Of a stretch of DNA of 64,000 nucleotides, positions 19,762 to 28,097 are shown one piece after another (positions within the stretch are counted from its first letter, which is position 1; each line of letters opens with the position of its first letter). Both the position numbers and the translations under genes were made by a program. Below the pieces are notes generated by a model. It was not told the origin of the DNA and made no database searches. It saw only the letters and a program-made list of their open reading frames with translations. The DNA is from Parvibaculaceae bacterium Mf 1.05b.01 (GTDB lineage Bacteria; Pseudomonadota; Alphaproteobacteria; Parvibaculales; Parvibaculaceae): contig BAOK01000001.1 in the NCBI GenBank assembly GCA_000509225.1, positions 1,116,001 through 1,180,000 on the forward strand. The letters are read 5' to 3'.

Positions 19762-20715
19762 ATGCGCGCCTTTTTCTCCGTCTCAACAATCCTTCTTCTG
19801 CTCGTCTCGACTGCCGCCGCTCACACCGTGGACCTTACGTCGCTCCCTCTCGCGGATGGCGAGGTCTCCAGTGAACCGCGCGCTGGTTCGGTGTTTGCCT
19901 GCCAGACTCGCTTCAATCCGAACGCGCCCGGCGCCCAGCGGTCGGGCGATTGGCTTAACGAAACAGCCGGGACCTTCGATCTCACCCGAAAACCCACTGT
20001 CGACGGGAACGTTGTTCACCTCTCAGAGCTTGATATCGCGATTGCGGGTACACGGCGCCTGATAAACGGCAATACGTTGCCGGACCATCCAACCGGCCAG
20101 TTCCCCGTCTCCCGCTCTGATGACGCATTTTATTATGATCGCAACCCCAACACGATCCGCGCACACGCTTTCTCTGTCTCCTTGCCAACCAACCCAGCTA
20201 TCGCGGAGCGTCCATCGTGCCTGCCAATGGGCGCTATCGGGATCATGCTGACCGGCGCTGTGCTGTTTAACGCTCTTGATGCACGGGGCGAAAATGCGCT
20301 GGCGCACGAAATTCTGGATAATTGTCAGGGCCACCCTCAGCGAAGTGGTCTCTATCATTACCATGGCAAAAGCCCCTGCCAGAATGACCCCGCAGCAGCA
20401 ACAGAACATTCCACCCTCATCGGATACGCGCTCGACGGTTTTGCAATCTACGGCTATCACGGGGAAGGTGGTGTCTTGCTCACTAGCAGGGACCTGGACG
20501 AATGTCATGGGCATGTGGGTCAGGTCATGCTCGAAGGTGAGATGCAGACGATCTACCACTATCACGCAACCCCTGATTACCCGTACACGCTTTCCTGCTT
20601 TAAGGGGGACCCGACCTCCATTGCGGGTCTGTCCGGGAGCGCCAGACGCGCCGGTCCAGAAGGCCCAAGACGCGGCGACAGGTTTGATCGACCTCCTCCT
20701 AGGCGCCCGAGATAG
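19762..20715 (+). CDS. Exported YHYH-domain protein
   Basis: 317 residues starting with a clear signal peptide (MRAFFSVSTILLLLVSTAAA), so it is exported. Two copies of the YHYH motif are visible, in GLYHYHGKSPC and TIYHYHATPDYPY, which identify the YHYH domain, of unknown biochemical role. Several Cys residues flank them. The last 25 or so residues are rich in Arg, Pro and Gly (ending FDRPPPRRPR). It follows the tRNA-Lys by about 100 bases and precedes the acyl-AMP ligase by 86 bases. Whether it belongs to that pathway is unclear; His-rich motifs could bind metal, but that is inference. Confidence 0.88.
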   Translation: MRAFFSVSTILLLLVSTAAAHTVDLTSLPLADGEVSSEPRAGSVFACQTRFNPNAPGAQRSGDWLNETAGTFDLTRKPTVDGNVVHLSELDIAIAGTRRLINGNTLPDHPTGQFPVSRSDDAFYYDRNPNTIRAHAFSVSLPTNPAIAERPSCLPMGAIGIMLTGAVLFNALDARGENALAHEILDNCQGHPQRSGLYHYHGKSPCQNDPAAATEHSTLIGYALDGFAIYGYHGEGGVLLTSRDLDECHGHVGQVMLEGEMQTIYHYHATPDYPYTLSCFKGDPTSIAGLSGSARRAGPEGPRRGDRFDRPPPRRPR

Positions 20716-20801
20716 GCCCAAGGTAGGCGGGTGCGTTTACCAGAAATTTACCCTGTTTCTATGGAATGCGAAGGAGTCCTTAGCGTCCCGTAGGATACGC
20801 C

Positions 20802-22496
20802 ATGCCGTTGCTGTCATTCTGGAAGAAGTACGAGCGAGATACGGTCTCGCAGCGTATTCTCGAACGCCTGGAGCAAACGCCAGACCGTCTATATGCCCGT
20901 GTTCATGCAGGGGAGGCGACACACTCCATTAGCTATCGACGCCTTGCCGAGGGCGCTGCGCCCTATGCAGCGGCTTGTGCGAAGGCCAACCTTGCTGCCG
21001 GCGACAGAGTCGTGGTGCTGAAAGAGCAGGGGCCTGATCTTCTTTACGCCTTTTTTGGTGCAATTTTTGCGGGAGCCGTGCCCACTATTTTGGCCCCTCC
21101 CAGCCCCAGACAAGATCCTGCGCATTTCTGGCGTGGACATCGTGAAGTCATGGAGCGTATTCGCGCTCAACTCCTCTTCACGACTCCAAAACTCAAAACA
21201 GAGCTCAACAGCTTCCCAACAGGGCATGACATCGCTGCGGTTACGGAAGAAGATCTTCCGTCCGCTTCCAAATTGCTGATACCCGACACCTGCTCACAGG
21301 ATGTCGCCTTCCTACAGCACAGCTCAGGAACGACGGGTACGAAGAAGGGCGTCATGATTTCGCATGCGGCGCTTCTGCACCAGGTCGATGCATATGCCAA
21401 GCGTCTCGGTGTTAGTGAAGAAGACCATATTGTTAGCTGGCTGCCGCTTTATCACGACATGGGTCTCATCGCATGTTGCCTATTGCCTGTGTTAACCGGC
21501 GTTCCGGTCACCATGATCAGCCCATTTGAATGGACGATGCGTCCAACCCTTTTGTTTGACCTGATCGAACGCACAAAAGCGACACTTGTATGGCAGCCAA
21601 ACTTCGCCTTCCAACATCTGATCAACTGTGTCCGACCAGATGACGATTGGGATCTCTCTTCAGTTCGGGCCTTTATAGATTGCTCCGAACGGTGCCGCCC
21701 GGAAACGCTCGATCAATTTGCCTCCAAATTTGGAGCTATGGGTGTCAGAAAATCTTCTCTGCATACCTGTTATGCCATGGCAGAAACCGTGTTTGCGGTG
21801 ACCCAGAGTGAGCCGGGTACTGCGCCGCGGACAGAAACAATCGATACCCAAGCGCTCATCGATGATGGCGTTGCACGGCCGACACTCGACATGCATGCGA
21901 CAACAAGCTCGGTACTATCCTGCGGAAAGCCTATAGAGGAAATCACGGTCCTCATAATGGATGAAGAAGGGAACCGTTTACCCGATCGCAGGATTGGGGA
22001 AATCTGCGTCAGTGGTCCCTGTCTTGCCCGCGGTTATGATCGACAGCCGGAAAAATCGAGTCAGGTTTTTCGGGAAGGCTGGTACCACACACGCGACCTT
22101 GGATACCTGTCTAACGGTGAGTTATTTGTCACCGGTCGCATTGACGATCTGCTGATTTTGAATGGGCGAAATCATTATGCGCATGATCTGGAATTTTCTT
22201 TGCGCGATACATCGGGCATCGTTCCCGGACGTGTGATGGCATTCTCAGAATACCGCGACGACCTGGGCAGTGACGTCTTGATTGTCCTCGCGGAAACACG
22301 AGAGACTGACGCTGCAGCTCTGAAAACAATCAAGAAGAACATTCGCGACACGATGCTGGATGAGACAGGACTGGTTCCGGCCTCTATCCATCTGTTTCCG
22401 CTCATGTGGTTGATTAAAAGCACAAGCGGCAAGATCAGCCGTGAAGCAACAGCGAATAAATACAACTCTCCCGCACTGGAAGAAGGCCTTACATGA
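20802..22496 (+). CDS. Fatty-acyl-AMP ligase-like adenylate-forming enzyme
   Basis: Predicted to activate a carboxylic acid as its adenylate and load it onto the carrier protein encoded next. 564 residues. The ATP-binding loop is SSGTTGTKKG (174-183), the FAAL-style motif SWLPLYHDMGLI follows at 212-223, then CYAMAET, the TRDLGY region and the C-terminal STSGKISR with the catalytic Lys near 543. The SWLPLYHDMG motif and the adjacent ACP favour FAAL over acyl-CoA synthetase. The ATG has AGGATACG upstream. The stop overlaps the ACP start by four bases (ATGA), so translation is coupled. The acid could be a fatty acid, hydroxy acid or amino acid; the analogous Campylobacter gene was annotated as an amino-acid-activating enzyme. 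Confidence 0.92.
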   Translation: MPLLSFWKKYERDTVSQRILERLEQTPDRLYARVHAGEATHSISYRRLAEGAAPYAAACAKANLAAGDRVVVLKEQGPDLLYAFFGAIFAGAVPTILAPPSPRQDPAHFWRGHREVMERIRAQLLFTTPKLKTELNSFPTGHDIAAVTEEDLPSASKLLIPDTCSQDVAFLQHSSGTTGTKKGVMISHAALLHQVDAYAKRLGVSEEDHIVSWLPLYHDMGLIACCLLPVLTGVPVTMISPFEWTMRPTLLFDLIERTKATLVWQPNFAFQHLINCVRPDDDWDLSSVRAFIDCSERCRPETLDQFASKFGAMGVRKSSLHTCYAMAETVFAVTQSEPGTAPRTETIDTQALIDDGVARPTLDMHATTSSVLSCGKPIEEITVLIMDEEGNRLPDRRIGEICVSGPCLARGYDRQPEKSSQVFREGWYHTRDLGYLSNGELFVTGRIDDLLILNGRNHYAHDLEFSLRDTSGIVPGRVMAFSEYRDDLGSDVLIVLAETRETDAAALKTIKKNIRDTMLDETGLVPASIHLFPLMWLIKSTSGKISREATANKYNSPALEEGLT

Positions 22497-22759
22497 CATC
22501 GACCGACGAGACATTTGGACGGGTTTGTTCGGTCATCGCCGCCGAACTTGGCTGCCTTGAATCCGACCTCAGCGCAACAACAACGGCTGAAGATGTGGAT
22601 GGGTGGGACTCTCTTGCCCATGCCCGTTTGATTATGAGCTTAGAAGACAGGCTCAGCATCCGGTTTCCAGGTGAAAAGCTATTCGATCTGGACTGTATTG
22701 GTGATCTCGTTTCCCTAGCTGATGAAGCCTTGGCGCCAAACGAAAGCAAACACCTGTGA
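22493..22759 (+). CDS. Acyl carrier protein
   Basis: 88-residue discrete carrier protein. The phosphopantetheine attachment Ser is Ser40 in DGWDSLAH, with the acidic helix-rich surroundings of the family (LSIRFPGEKLFDL). It overlaps the FAAL-like gene by four bases upstream and the second DUF2920 gene downstream (GTGA), so the three form a tight translationally coupled operon. It is a pathway-dedicated carrier rather than the housekeeping AcpP, because of its sequence and location. Confidence 0.93.
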   Translation: MTSTDETFGRVCSVIAAELGCLESDLSATTTAEDVDGWDSLAHARLIMSLEDRLSIRFPGEKLFDLDCIGDLVSLADEALAPNESKHL

Positions 22760-23973
22760 CATCGCGTCGTTTTGAAATTGAGGGACAGCCGGATTTCGAA
22801 CTTGAGACCGAACGAAAAAAGTCGGTGGCTGTTATTACGGAAGTTCCCGACTCGGACGTAGCCGATGGTCTCGTCTTTATCATCCCGGGCATGGGTGGAG
22901 AAAAGGACGCAAATTATTCCGCAATGCTTCGGCGCTACATATCCGCAAAATACAACCTCATTGCAGTCTCGGTCGACGGGCATTGCAATACCTGCCGCCC
23001 AGCGCGATCAACTGAATTTGGCGAAGTCGGCTTAGAGATTGAGGGAGAATCCTTACTCGATGCTGTGAGTCGGTATGTGATCTCTGGCGAAAAAATTGAT
23101 CGGACACTAGAAACTCACGCAGACATTTTGCAGATGCTGCAGTCTGCATCTCCAAAACAATTTGCCGTCAAAGCTTTACTCAATCCACCTGATGGCCAAT
23201 ATCAAAACTTTGGCGTCCTGTCGGCGTTGGATCATTTGCGTGCACTGAACGCGCTGATAGATTCTGACCTCTCATTTGATGAACATAACGTGCATTGTGT
23301 GGGATCGTCTCATGGTGGATACATTGCCCATATGATGCACAAGTTTGCGCCCAACAGCTTCAACGGGATCATTGATGCATCTGCCTATACCGAGACGGCG
23401 ACAGCCTTTATCGACGGTAGCTGGAAAGAAGCCAATATCACAGACGGCAACCTCATCTATACGTGCTCCACACGACAAAAGTGGCAGTTTTCAAATCCCG
23501 GTTTGCCAACTTTCTTCGGGCCGGACCGGTCTCTCATCCGAGATACGGCCTATGACGTTCATATGAAGTCAGTCGCCGCAGCTGCAGCTCGAAAATGCCA
23601 GTTTCGCATGATTCACTCGACCATCGACGCCGTGTCGTCTCCTGAACTCAAACACCGTCAGGCAGAAATACTGCGCGATCTGGGCTTTGACGCCTCTCTG
23701 GAAATGATCACTTCCGATGCCGTGGACGGAAAGTTCATCAAGTCAGCAGACCATGGGATGGGGATCGCGCTAAATCTCCTCTTCGACCGGTATTACCCAA
23801 CGATCGAACGCCGTGACGGCGTCACAGACCGCGAGCTAGAAACAGCGCTCACATTCGACGGACCGAAATACAGCTATCGGATATCTCATCAGTCGTCGGG
23901 GATGCCGTTAGCAGCGACATGCGAGGCGCGGTCGCCTCTCAGCGGAGAAGCAGTTGATCGCCTTGCCAGCTAG
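22756..23973 (+). CDS. DUF2920-like alpha/beta-hydrolase-fold protein, copy 2
   Basis: 405 residues starting at a GTG that overlaps the ACP stop. Clearly paralogous to the protein at 18291: shared DFEL near residue 13, VADGLVFIIPG, HCNTCRP (77-83), PPDGQYQNFGVLSALDH (144-160), GSSHGGYIAH with the elbow Ser at 185, MIHSTID and ADHGMGIAL. The conserved Ser, Asp and His give a plausible catalytic triad. No signal peptide or membrane segment. Being fused by coding overlap to FAAL and ACP genes, it likely handles the ACP-bound acyl group, as a thioesterase or an acyltransferase to a sugar; this is inference. It converges on a SPOR lipoprotein gene with nine bases between stops. Confidence 0.87.
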   Translation: MTSRRFEIEGQPDFELETERKKSVAVITEVPDSDVADGLVFIIPGMGGEKDANYSAMLRRYISAKYNLIAVSVDGHCNTCRPARSTEFGEVGLEIEGESLLDAVSRYVISGEKIDRTLETHADILQMLQSASPKQFAVKALLNPPDGQYQNFGVLSALDHLRALNALIDSDLSFDEHNVHCVGSSHGGYIAHMMHKFAPNSFNGIIDASAYTETATAFIDGSWKEANITDGNLIYTCSTRQKWQFSNPGLPTFFGPDRSLIRDTAYDVHMKSVAAAAARKCQFRMIHSTIDAVSSPELKHRQAEILRDLGFDASLEMITSDAVDGKFIKSADHGMGIALNLLFDRYYPTIERRDGVTDRELETALTFDGPKYSYRISHQSSGMPLAATCEARSPLSGEAVDRLAS

Positions 23974-23982
23974 TTCGGAAGA

Positions 23983-24579
23983 TTAACGTCCTTCAAGTGG
24001 AACGACCTGACACCAGATGCCCCGATCCTTCAGGCTCGCGCAGCGGCTTTCTGCAGCGGCCGGGTCAACAGGTCCAGCCACAAGACGTCGATAGAGACCG
24101 TCATGAGCGCTCCGATAGTCCACCACTTTGAGATCGAGATCCGCCAGCAGATCACCATGTCCCGCTACAAGTTCATTCCACCCGCGCTTAACGTTCTCTG
24201 TGTCGCGATAGGAGGCAAGGTGAATACCAACGGACGGAAAGGCTGTCGCGGTTGGTGGGGTGTAAGCGGCGACATCAGCAGATTCTGGTGAAATCGATGC
24301 AGTGATCGGACCAAATGCCCCTTCAATTGCCTGCAGGCGCGCTTCAATACCGTTTTCAGATGATACGATCCGTTCCATTGATGGTCGGACAACAGAGTAA
24401 TCGATCCTTAGTGTCGCCAGGTCCCGTTCCAGGCGCTCGACGCGCTGTTCGAGCGTCTCCTGTGCGCCGGGTGTCTGCCCTTGTGTCGTGCTTGATAGGG
24501 TGTTTCCACTAGGGCCAGCGCATGCAGCAAGTCCAACCGCAAGGCATCCAATCAGGAGGTAATTGGGCAGAGATCGCAT
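23983..24579 (-). CDS. SPOR-domain lipoprotein
   Basis: 198 residues from the ATG at 24579. The signal sequence ends in a lipobox LAAC with the lipidated Cys at residue 20, so it is an envelope lipoprotein. A coiled-coil-like Glu/Arg/Leu stretch (LEQRVERLERDLATL) follows, then a linker rich in Ala/Thr/Pro, and a C-terminal SPOR-type repeat (VGIHLASYRDTENVKRGW ... YRRLVAGPVDPAAAESRC). SPOR domains bind denuded peptidoglycan at division sites, but this copy may have another role. A longer ATG start at 24627 would add 16 polar residues ahead of the signal peptide, so I rejected it. Confidence 0.88.
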   Translation of the reverse strand: MRSLPNYLLIGCLAVGLAACAGPSGNTLSSTTQGQTPGAQETLEQRVERLERDLATLRIDYSVVRPSMERIVSSENGIEARLQAIEGAFGPITASISPESADVAAYTPPTATAFPSVGIHLASYRDTENVKRGWNELVAGHGDLLADLDLKVVDYRSAHDGLYRRLVAGPVDPAAAESRCASLKDRGIWCQVVPLEGR

Positions 24580-24898
24580 TGTTTGTGTTCTCCGTCGGGA
24601 CATTTGTCCAATCCCCAAATTCATCATTTGCTATCGACATGCACTCGGTGATGAATACCGGCGCGAAACCCAAGGTTCTGGGTAGAGTGAGTCGCGTATG
24701 CGGTCAAATTTCGCAGTCCCCAAACACACTCCGCCCAGTTTGCAGGCATTCCGCTTAATATTTCGTCAACCATGTTGCTGGGGAGCTCAAGAAACGCGCA
24801 GTGTGCCTCGCGGTAAGCGTCCGGCCCGACTTTTGCTCTTGTTTGCTCGACAAGATGTTCGAGCCTCAGGGCCGATTACGGGGATTGGAAAACAGACA
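24580..24898. other. Non-coding divergent gap
   Basis: About 320 bases between the SPOR lipoprotein and a small membrane protein on opposite strands. It should hold both promoters. An in-frame extension of the downstream gene runs through part of it, but its translation (Arg, Cys and Pro rich, no homology) looks non-coding. I see no strong hairpin or repeat. Confidence 0.5.
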
Positions 24899-25171
24899 AT
24901 GGGTTTTGACGGATTTTTTGCACTGCCAATAGCGGCCCAAGCCGGTATTATCGCTTTTGGCGTGGCTCTTATGCTTCTTGTTATCGCCCAGTTGCTGATG
25001 GCCTCATCCCTCAGGAATAGGTCACACTCAGCTGCTCTGGAGGGGTTGCGCAATGACGTGAGGGCTCTCTCCCAAACGGCGGGAGGCGAGCAGACATCCC
25101 ATTCCTCAAATGGTCTTGCGCCCCCTCCAAGGCCCATTAAGCGTAGAAAGGTGCGGCGCCAATCCAAATAA
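24899..25171 (+). CDS. Small single-span membrane protein, unknown
   Basis: About 90 residues from the ATG at 24899. One hydrophobic segment (about 9-36, IAAQAGIIAFGVALMLLVIA) is followed by a polar, basic tail ending PPRPIKRRKVRRQSK. A much longer frame opens at 24698 but its first 67 residues look random. No family recognised. The basic tail would be cytoplasmic by the positive-inside rule. Confidence 0.55.
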   Translation: MGFDGFFALPIAAQAGIIAFGVALMLLVIAQLLMASSLRNRSHSAALEGLRNDVRALSQTAGGEQTSHSSNGLAPPPRPIKRRKVRRQSK

Positions 25172-25271
25172 TGCTGCTAGGCCTTGATTTTCGAGGAATG
25201 CGCGTTTAACTCCACAACAATTATTTGGAAATATTTTTATTTCCCGTATTTTTTTGTGAATAGAGTTTTTC

Positions 25272-26936
25272 GTGGCAAGTGCAGATCCACATTCCAGTCT
25301 CAGCGAAACGAACAGACATTGTGTCGTCTTAGGTGGCGAAAGAGGTGATCCGGAGGAGATTGCCAGCGCGGCAGCACAGATGGGTTTCGCAGACGCTCAG
25401 GCATTCGACGCGGACCAATGGTTTAGCGCTCCACTTTCGGCGCCAGCGCATGTAACCCCCATAATCGTTCTTGATGCGGCAGAGGGTATTGGTGATCAGG
25501 ACAGGCATTTTGCGCGACAGGTGAAATTCCTGGATCTCGGAGCCCCCGTTGTGCTCGTCGCTAACCTGGCACTGATCGGGTATGAGCAGGAACAGTTCGA
25601 GCTGATACAAGAAGAATTCCAAGACGTCCTATCAGCGGTAAATCTCACGCCCTCCTATTTTGGCCCACTTCCGCTAGGACGGCCCGATCTCATTCCATGG
25701 TGGCAAGACAATGGTTCTCTAGCCGCACGGCGGACGTCATCGGTGGCTGCATCACCGCCTCCGCTGCGCATGAAAGTTATCTCTTCCACGAACGATGACG
25801 GTAGGTGGATTGTCACCGGAAAAACAATCTCTGGCGCAATAAGCGCTGGCGATGAGATCTTGTGCTCACCCTCCAACCAACTAAGCGTGGTCGCAAGTGT
25901 TGAAGAAACAGAAAAGGATGTGCTGAAGCTTACGTTCGACACGCCTCACTTTGCAGAGCCCGGCGAGGTTGTTTCACATCAGGAAAAGCCACCGATTGAG
26001 ACCGATGTCTTCAGGGTAAAGGCTATATGGCGCGCCGACCAGCGGACACAGGGTGACGGGGTGTTGGTCGAAACATCTTATGGCCGCACGCAAGGCACGA
26101 TCCAGTCTGTTGAGCAGATCTTATCACCCTCGACATTCAAAACAGCGCCCGACACGGAAATCGCCAATGGCGCCCTCGTTGAAATCATTGTGCGCGTCGA
26201 CAACGTCATCGCACTTGATCACATCGGAAATTTGCCGCATGCGGCGGAGGTTACACTTCTAGAACCGAACCAGGGTTCTGGTTTGCTAGCGACCGGCTAC
26301 ATCTCGATGGAAGGTTATGCAGACCAGCGGCATTTGCTGACCTCAAAGGCAGTCAACACAACTCCTATTGAATTCTCAGTTGGCGAGTCCGACCGATCCG
26401 CGAGAAATGGTCATGAAGGCGGGGTCCTTTGGTTTACAGGTCTGTCTGGCGCTGGCAAATCGACACTTGCCGTTGCATTAGAAGCGCGTCTCTTTGAGAA
26501 AGGCTACCAGGTCTTCGTGCTGGATGGAGACAATGTCCGACAGGGCCTTACATCAAATCTGGGCTTCTCGCCTGACGACCGTTCAGAGAATATTCGGCGG
26601 GTAGGGGAAGTGGCAGCGCTCTTTCGACAAGCTGGCGTTATCGTAATCTCTTCGTTTATCTCACCCTACCGATCTGATCGAGACAGGGCGCGACATGCCG
26701 CCTATTCCTCCTTCCACGAGATCTATATCAAAGCAGACATTGAGACCTGTATCGATCGCGACCCAAAGGGGCTCTATGAGCGGGCCCTCAAGGGCGAGAT
26801 CCCGGACTTCACCGGCATCTCAGCCCCGTATGAGGCACCTGACGCACCAGAACTGGTGGTGGATACGGGCGCCGCGACCATTGACGCCTGTGTTGAAAAA
26901 CTCGTTAATTACGTAGATAGGAACTTCCGGGTATAA
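25272..26936 (+). CDS. Degenerate CysN-like / adenylylsulfate kinase (CysC) fusion
   Basis: 554 residues from a GTG. Residues 385-554 form a complete APS kinase: P-loop GLSGAGKST (390-398), DGDNVRQGLTSNLGF, active-site Ser464 in SFISPYRSDRDR, and DPKGLYERALKGEIPDFTG. The upstream 380 residues resemble the CysN/NodQ sulfate-adenylyltransferase large subunit with its GTPase ruined: no G1 P-loop, and the NKxD motif reads VANLALIGYEQEQFE (95-109) where CysN has NKMDL. The two beta-barrel domains (about 165-365) seem retained. So the kinase is probably active, making PAPS (or phosphorylating a related nucleotide), and the front part is structural. No cysD lies in the window. Upstream DNA is AT-rich. 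Confidence 0.85.
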   Translation: MASADPHSSLSETNRHCVVLGGERGDPEEIASAAAQMGFADAQAFDADQWFSAPLSAPAHVTPIIVLDAAEGIGDQDRHFARQVKFLDLGAPVVLVANLALIGYEQEQFELIQEEFQDVLSAVNLTPSYFGPLPLGRPDLIPWWQDNGSLAARRTSSVAASPPPLRMKVISSTNDDGRWIVTGKTISGAISAGDEILCSPSNQLSVVASVEETEKDVLKLTFDTPHFAEPGEVVSHQEKPPIETDVFRVKAIWRADQRTQGDGVLVETSYGRTQGTIQSVEQILSPSTFKTAPDTEIANGALVEIIVRVDNVIALDHIGNLPHAAEVTLLEPNQGSGLLATGYISMEGYADQRHLLTSKAVNTTPIEFSVGESDRSARNGHEGGVLWFTGLSGAGKSTLAVALEARLFEKGYQVFVLDGDNVRQGLTSNLGFSPDDRSENIRRVGEVAALFRQAGVIVISSFISPYRSDRDRARHAAYSSFHEIYIKADIETCIDRDPKGLYERALKGEIPDFTGISAPYEAPDAPELVVDTGAATIDACVEKLVNYVDRNFRV

Positions 26937-26966
26937 CCCTACAAAGGGTTTGATCAGGAGGGATGC

Positions 26967-27953
26967 ATGAGCGTTCTAGTTACAGGCGGGGCTGGCTATA
27001 TAGGTAGCCATATGGTTTTGGCGCTCGCTGATGCCGGTGAAAACGTCACAGTCCTAGACAATTTGTCCACGGGCCTCAGAACCGCGGTTGATACCCGCGC
27101 AGAACTGGTCGAAGGGGATATTGGCGACGCTGAACTTGTACGCTCAACGATCAAGCGCAAGACCATCACTGATGTCGTTCATTTCGCTGGATCGATTGTG
27201 GTCCCTGAGTCCGTCTCCGATCCACTCAAATATTATGCCAACAACACGGCCAACACCCGCAGCCTGATCGAGTGTTGTGTGAAAGAGAACGTTCCACGCT
27301 TTGTCTTTTCGTCGACCGCGGCTGTTTACGGCTCGCCGGAGCAGGTACCTGTAACAGAGGATGTTCCGCTGAATCCCATGTCGCCCTACGGACGCTCAAA
27401 ACTGATGAGTGAATGGATGTTGCAGGACGTGTCCGCAGCTCATGAGCTCAACTTTGTTGTGTTGAGATATTTCAATGTTGCTGGCGCTGATCCAGCTGGG
27501 CGTTCTGGCCAATCCACAAAAGATGCAACGCACCTTATCAAGGTGGCTGTTCAAACGGCTCTTGGCATTCGAGACCACATGAACATTTTCGGTGATGACT
27601 ATGCGACGCTGGATGGCACCGGCGTCCGGGACTACATCCACGTTAGTGATTTGATCTCCGCGCATGAAGCTGCAGTGAAGTACCTCCGCTTGGGGGGTGA
27701 CAGCCTGACTGCCAATTGCGGGTATGGTCACGGATCGAGCGTAAAGCAGGTAATCGAAGCTGTTGAACGTGTCGCCGGAAAGAAAATCGACGCCCGTTTG
27801 GACGCCCGACGCGCTGGAGACCCCGCCGAGATTGTTGCCGACGCCGATCTTGCGCAGCGGATTCTTGGGTGGAAGCCAGAGCATGATGATTTGGACGAAA
27901 TCGTAAGAGATGCCTATCGATGGGAAAGCAAGCTACTTCAGGCGGCAGGATAA
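26967..27953 (+). CDS. galE: UDP-glucose 4-epimerase
   Basis: Interconverts UDP-glucose and UDP-galactose (and possibly the GlcNAc/GalNAc pair). 328 residues, short-chain dehydrogenase fold. The NAD loop GGAGYIGSH is at 7-15, FSSTAAVYG carries the catalytic Ser, and YGRSK the Tyr/Lys pair. It lies 30 bases after the CysN-CysC fusion, with GGAGGGATGC just before the ATG, so it is probably co-transcribed. It supplies sugar precursors for the surface-glycan genes around it. Confidence 0.96.
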   Translation: MSVLVTGGAGYIGSHMVLALADAGENVTVLDNLSTGLRTAVDTRAELVEGDIGDAELVRSTIKRKTITDVVHFAGSIVVPESVSDPLKYYANNTANTRSLIECCVKENVPRFVFSSTAAVYGSPEQVPVTEDVPLNPMSPYGRSKLMSEWMLQDVSAAHELNFVVLRYFNVAGADPAGRSGQSTKDATHLIKVAVQTALGIRDHMNIFGDDYATLDGTGVRDYIHVSDLISAHEAAVKYLRLGGDSLTANCGYGHGSSVKQVIEAVERVAGKKIDARLDARRAGDPAEIVADADLAQRILGWKPEHDDLDEIVRDAYRWESKLLQAAG

Positions 27954-28030
27954 CTCCGACACCGGACTAGAAATCCCAGAAAACCTGGTATTTTTGGCTT
28001 GTTCATTCGGTGACAGCGCGATGAAAGCCA

Positions 28031-28066
28031 TGCTATCACACCCTTGAGCTGTCGCAGGGTGCAGCA
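28031..28066. repeat. Leader hairpin before the 4,6-dehydratase gene
   Basis: TGCT and CACCCT pair with AGGGTG and AGCA around an 11-base loop, leaving a small internal loop. It ends about 30 bases upstream of the next start codon. No T run follows, so it is more likely a leader structure than a terminator. Confidence 0.3.
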
Positions 28067-28097
28067 TATTCGAATAACTCGGCGGAGCTAAATTCGC

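Noticed and set aside
25272-26400. Functional CysN GTPase
   Set aside because: No P-loop and no NKxD, so sulfate-adenylyltransferase GTPase activity is not supported.
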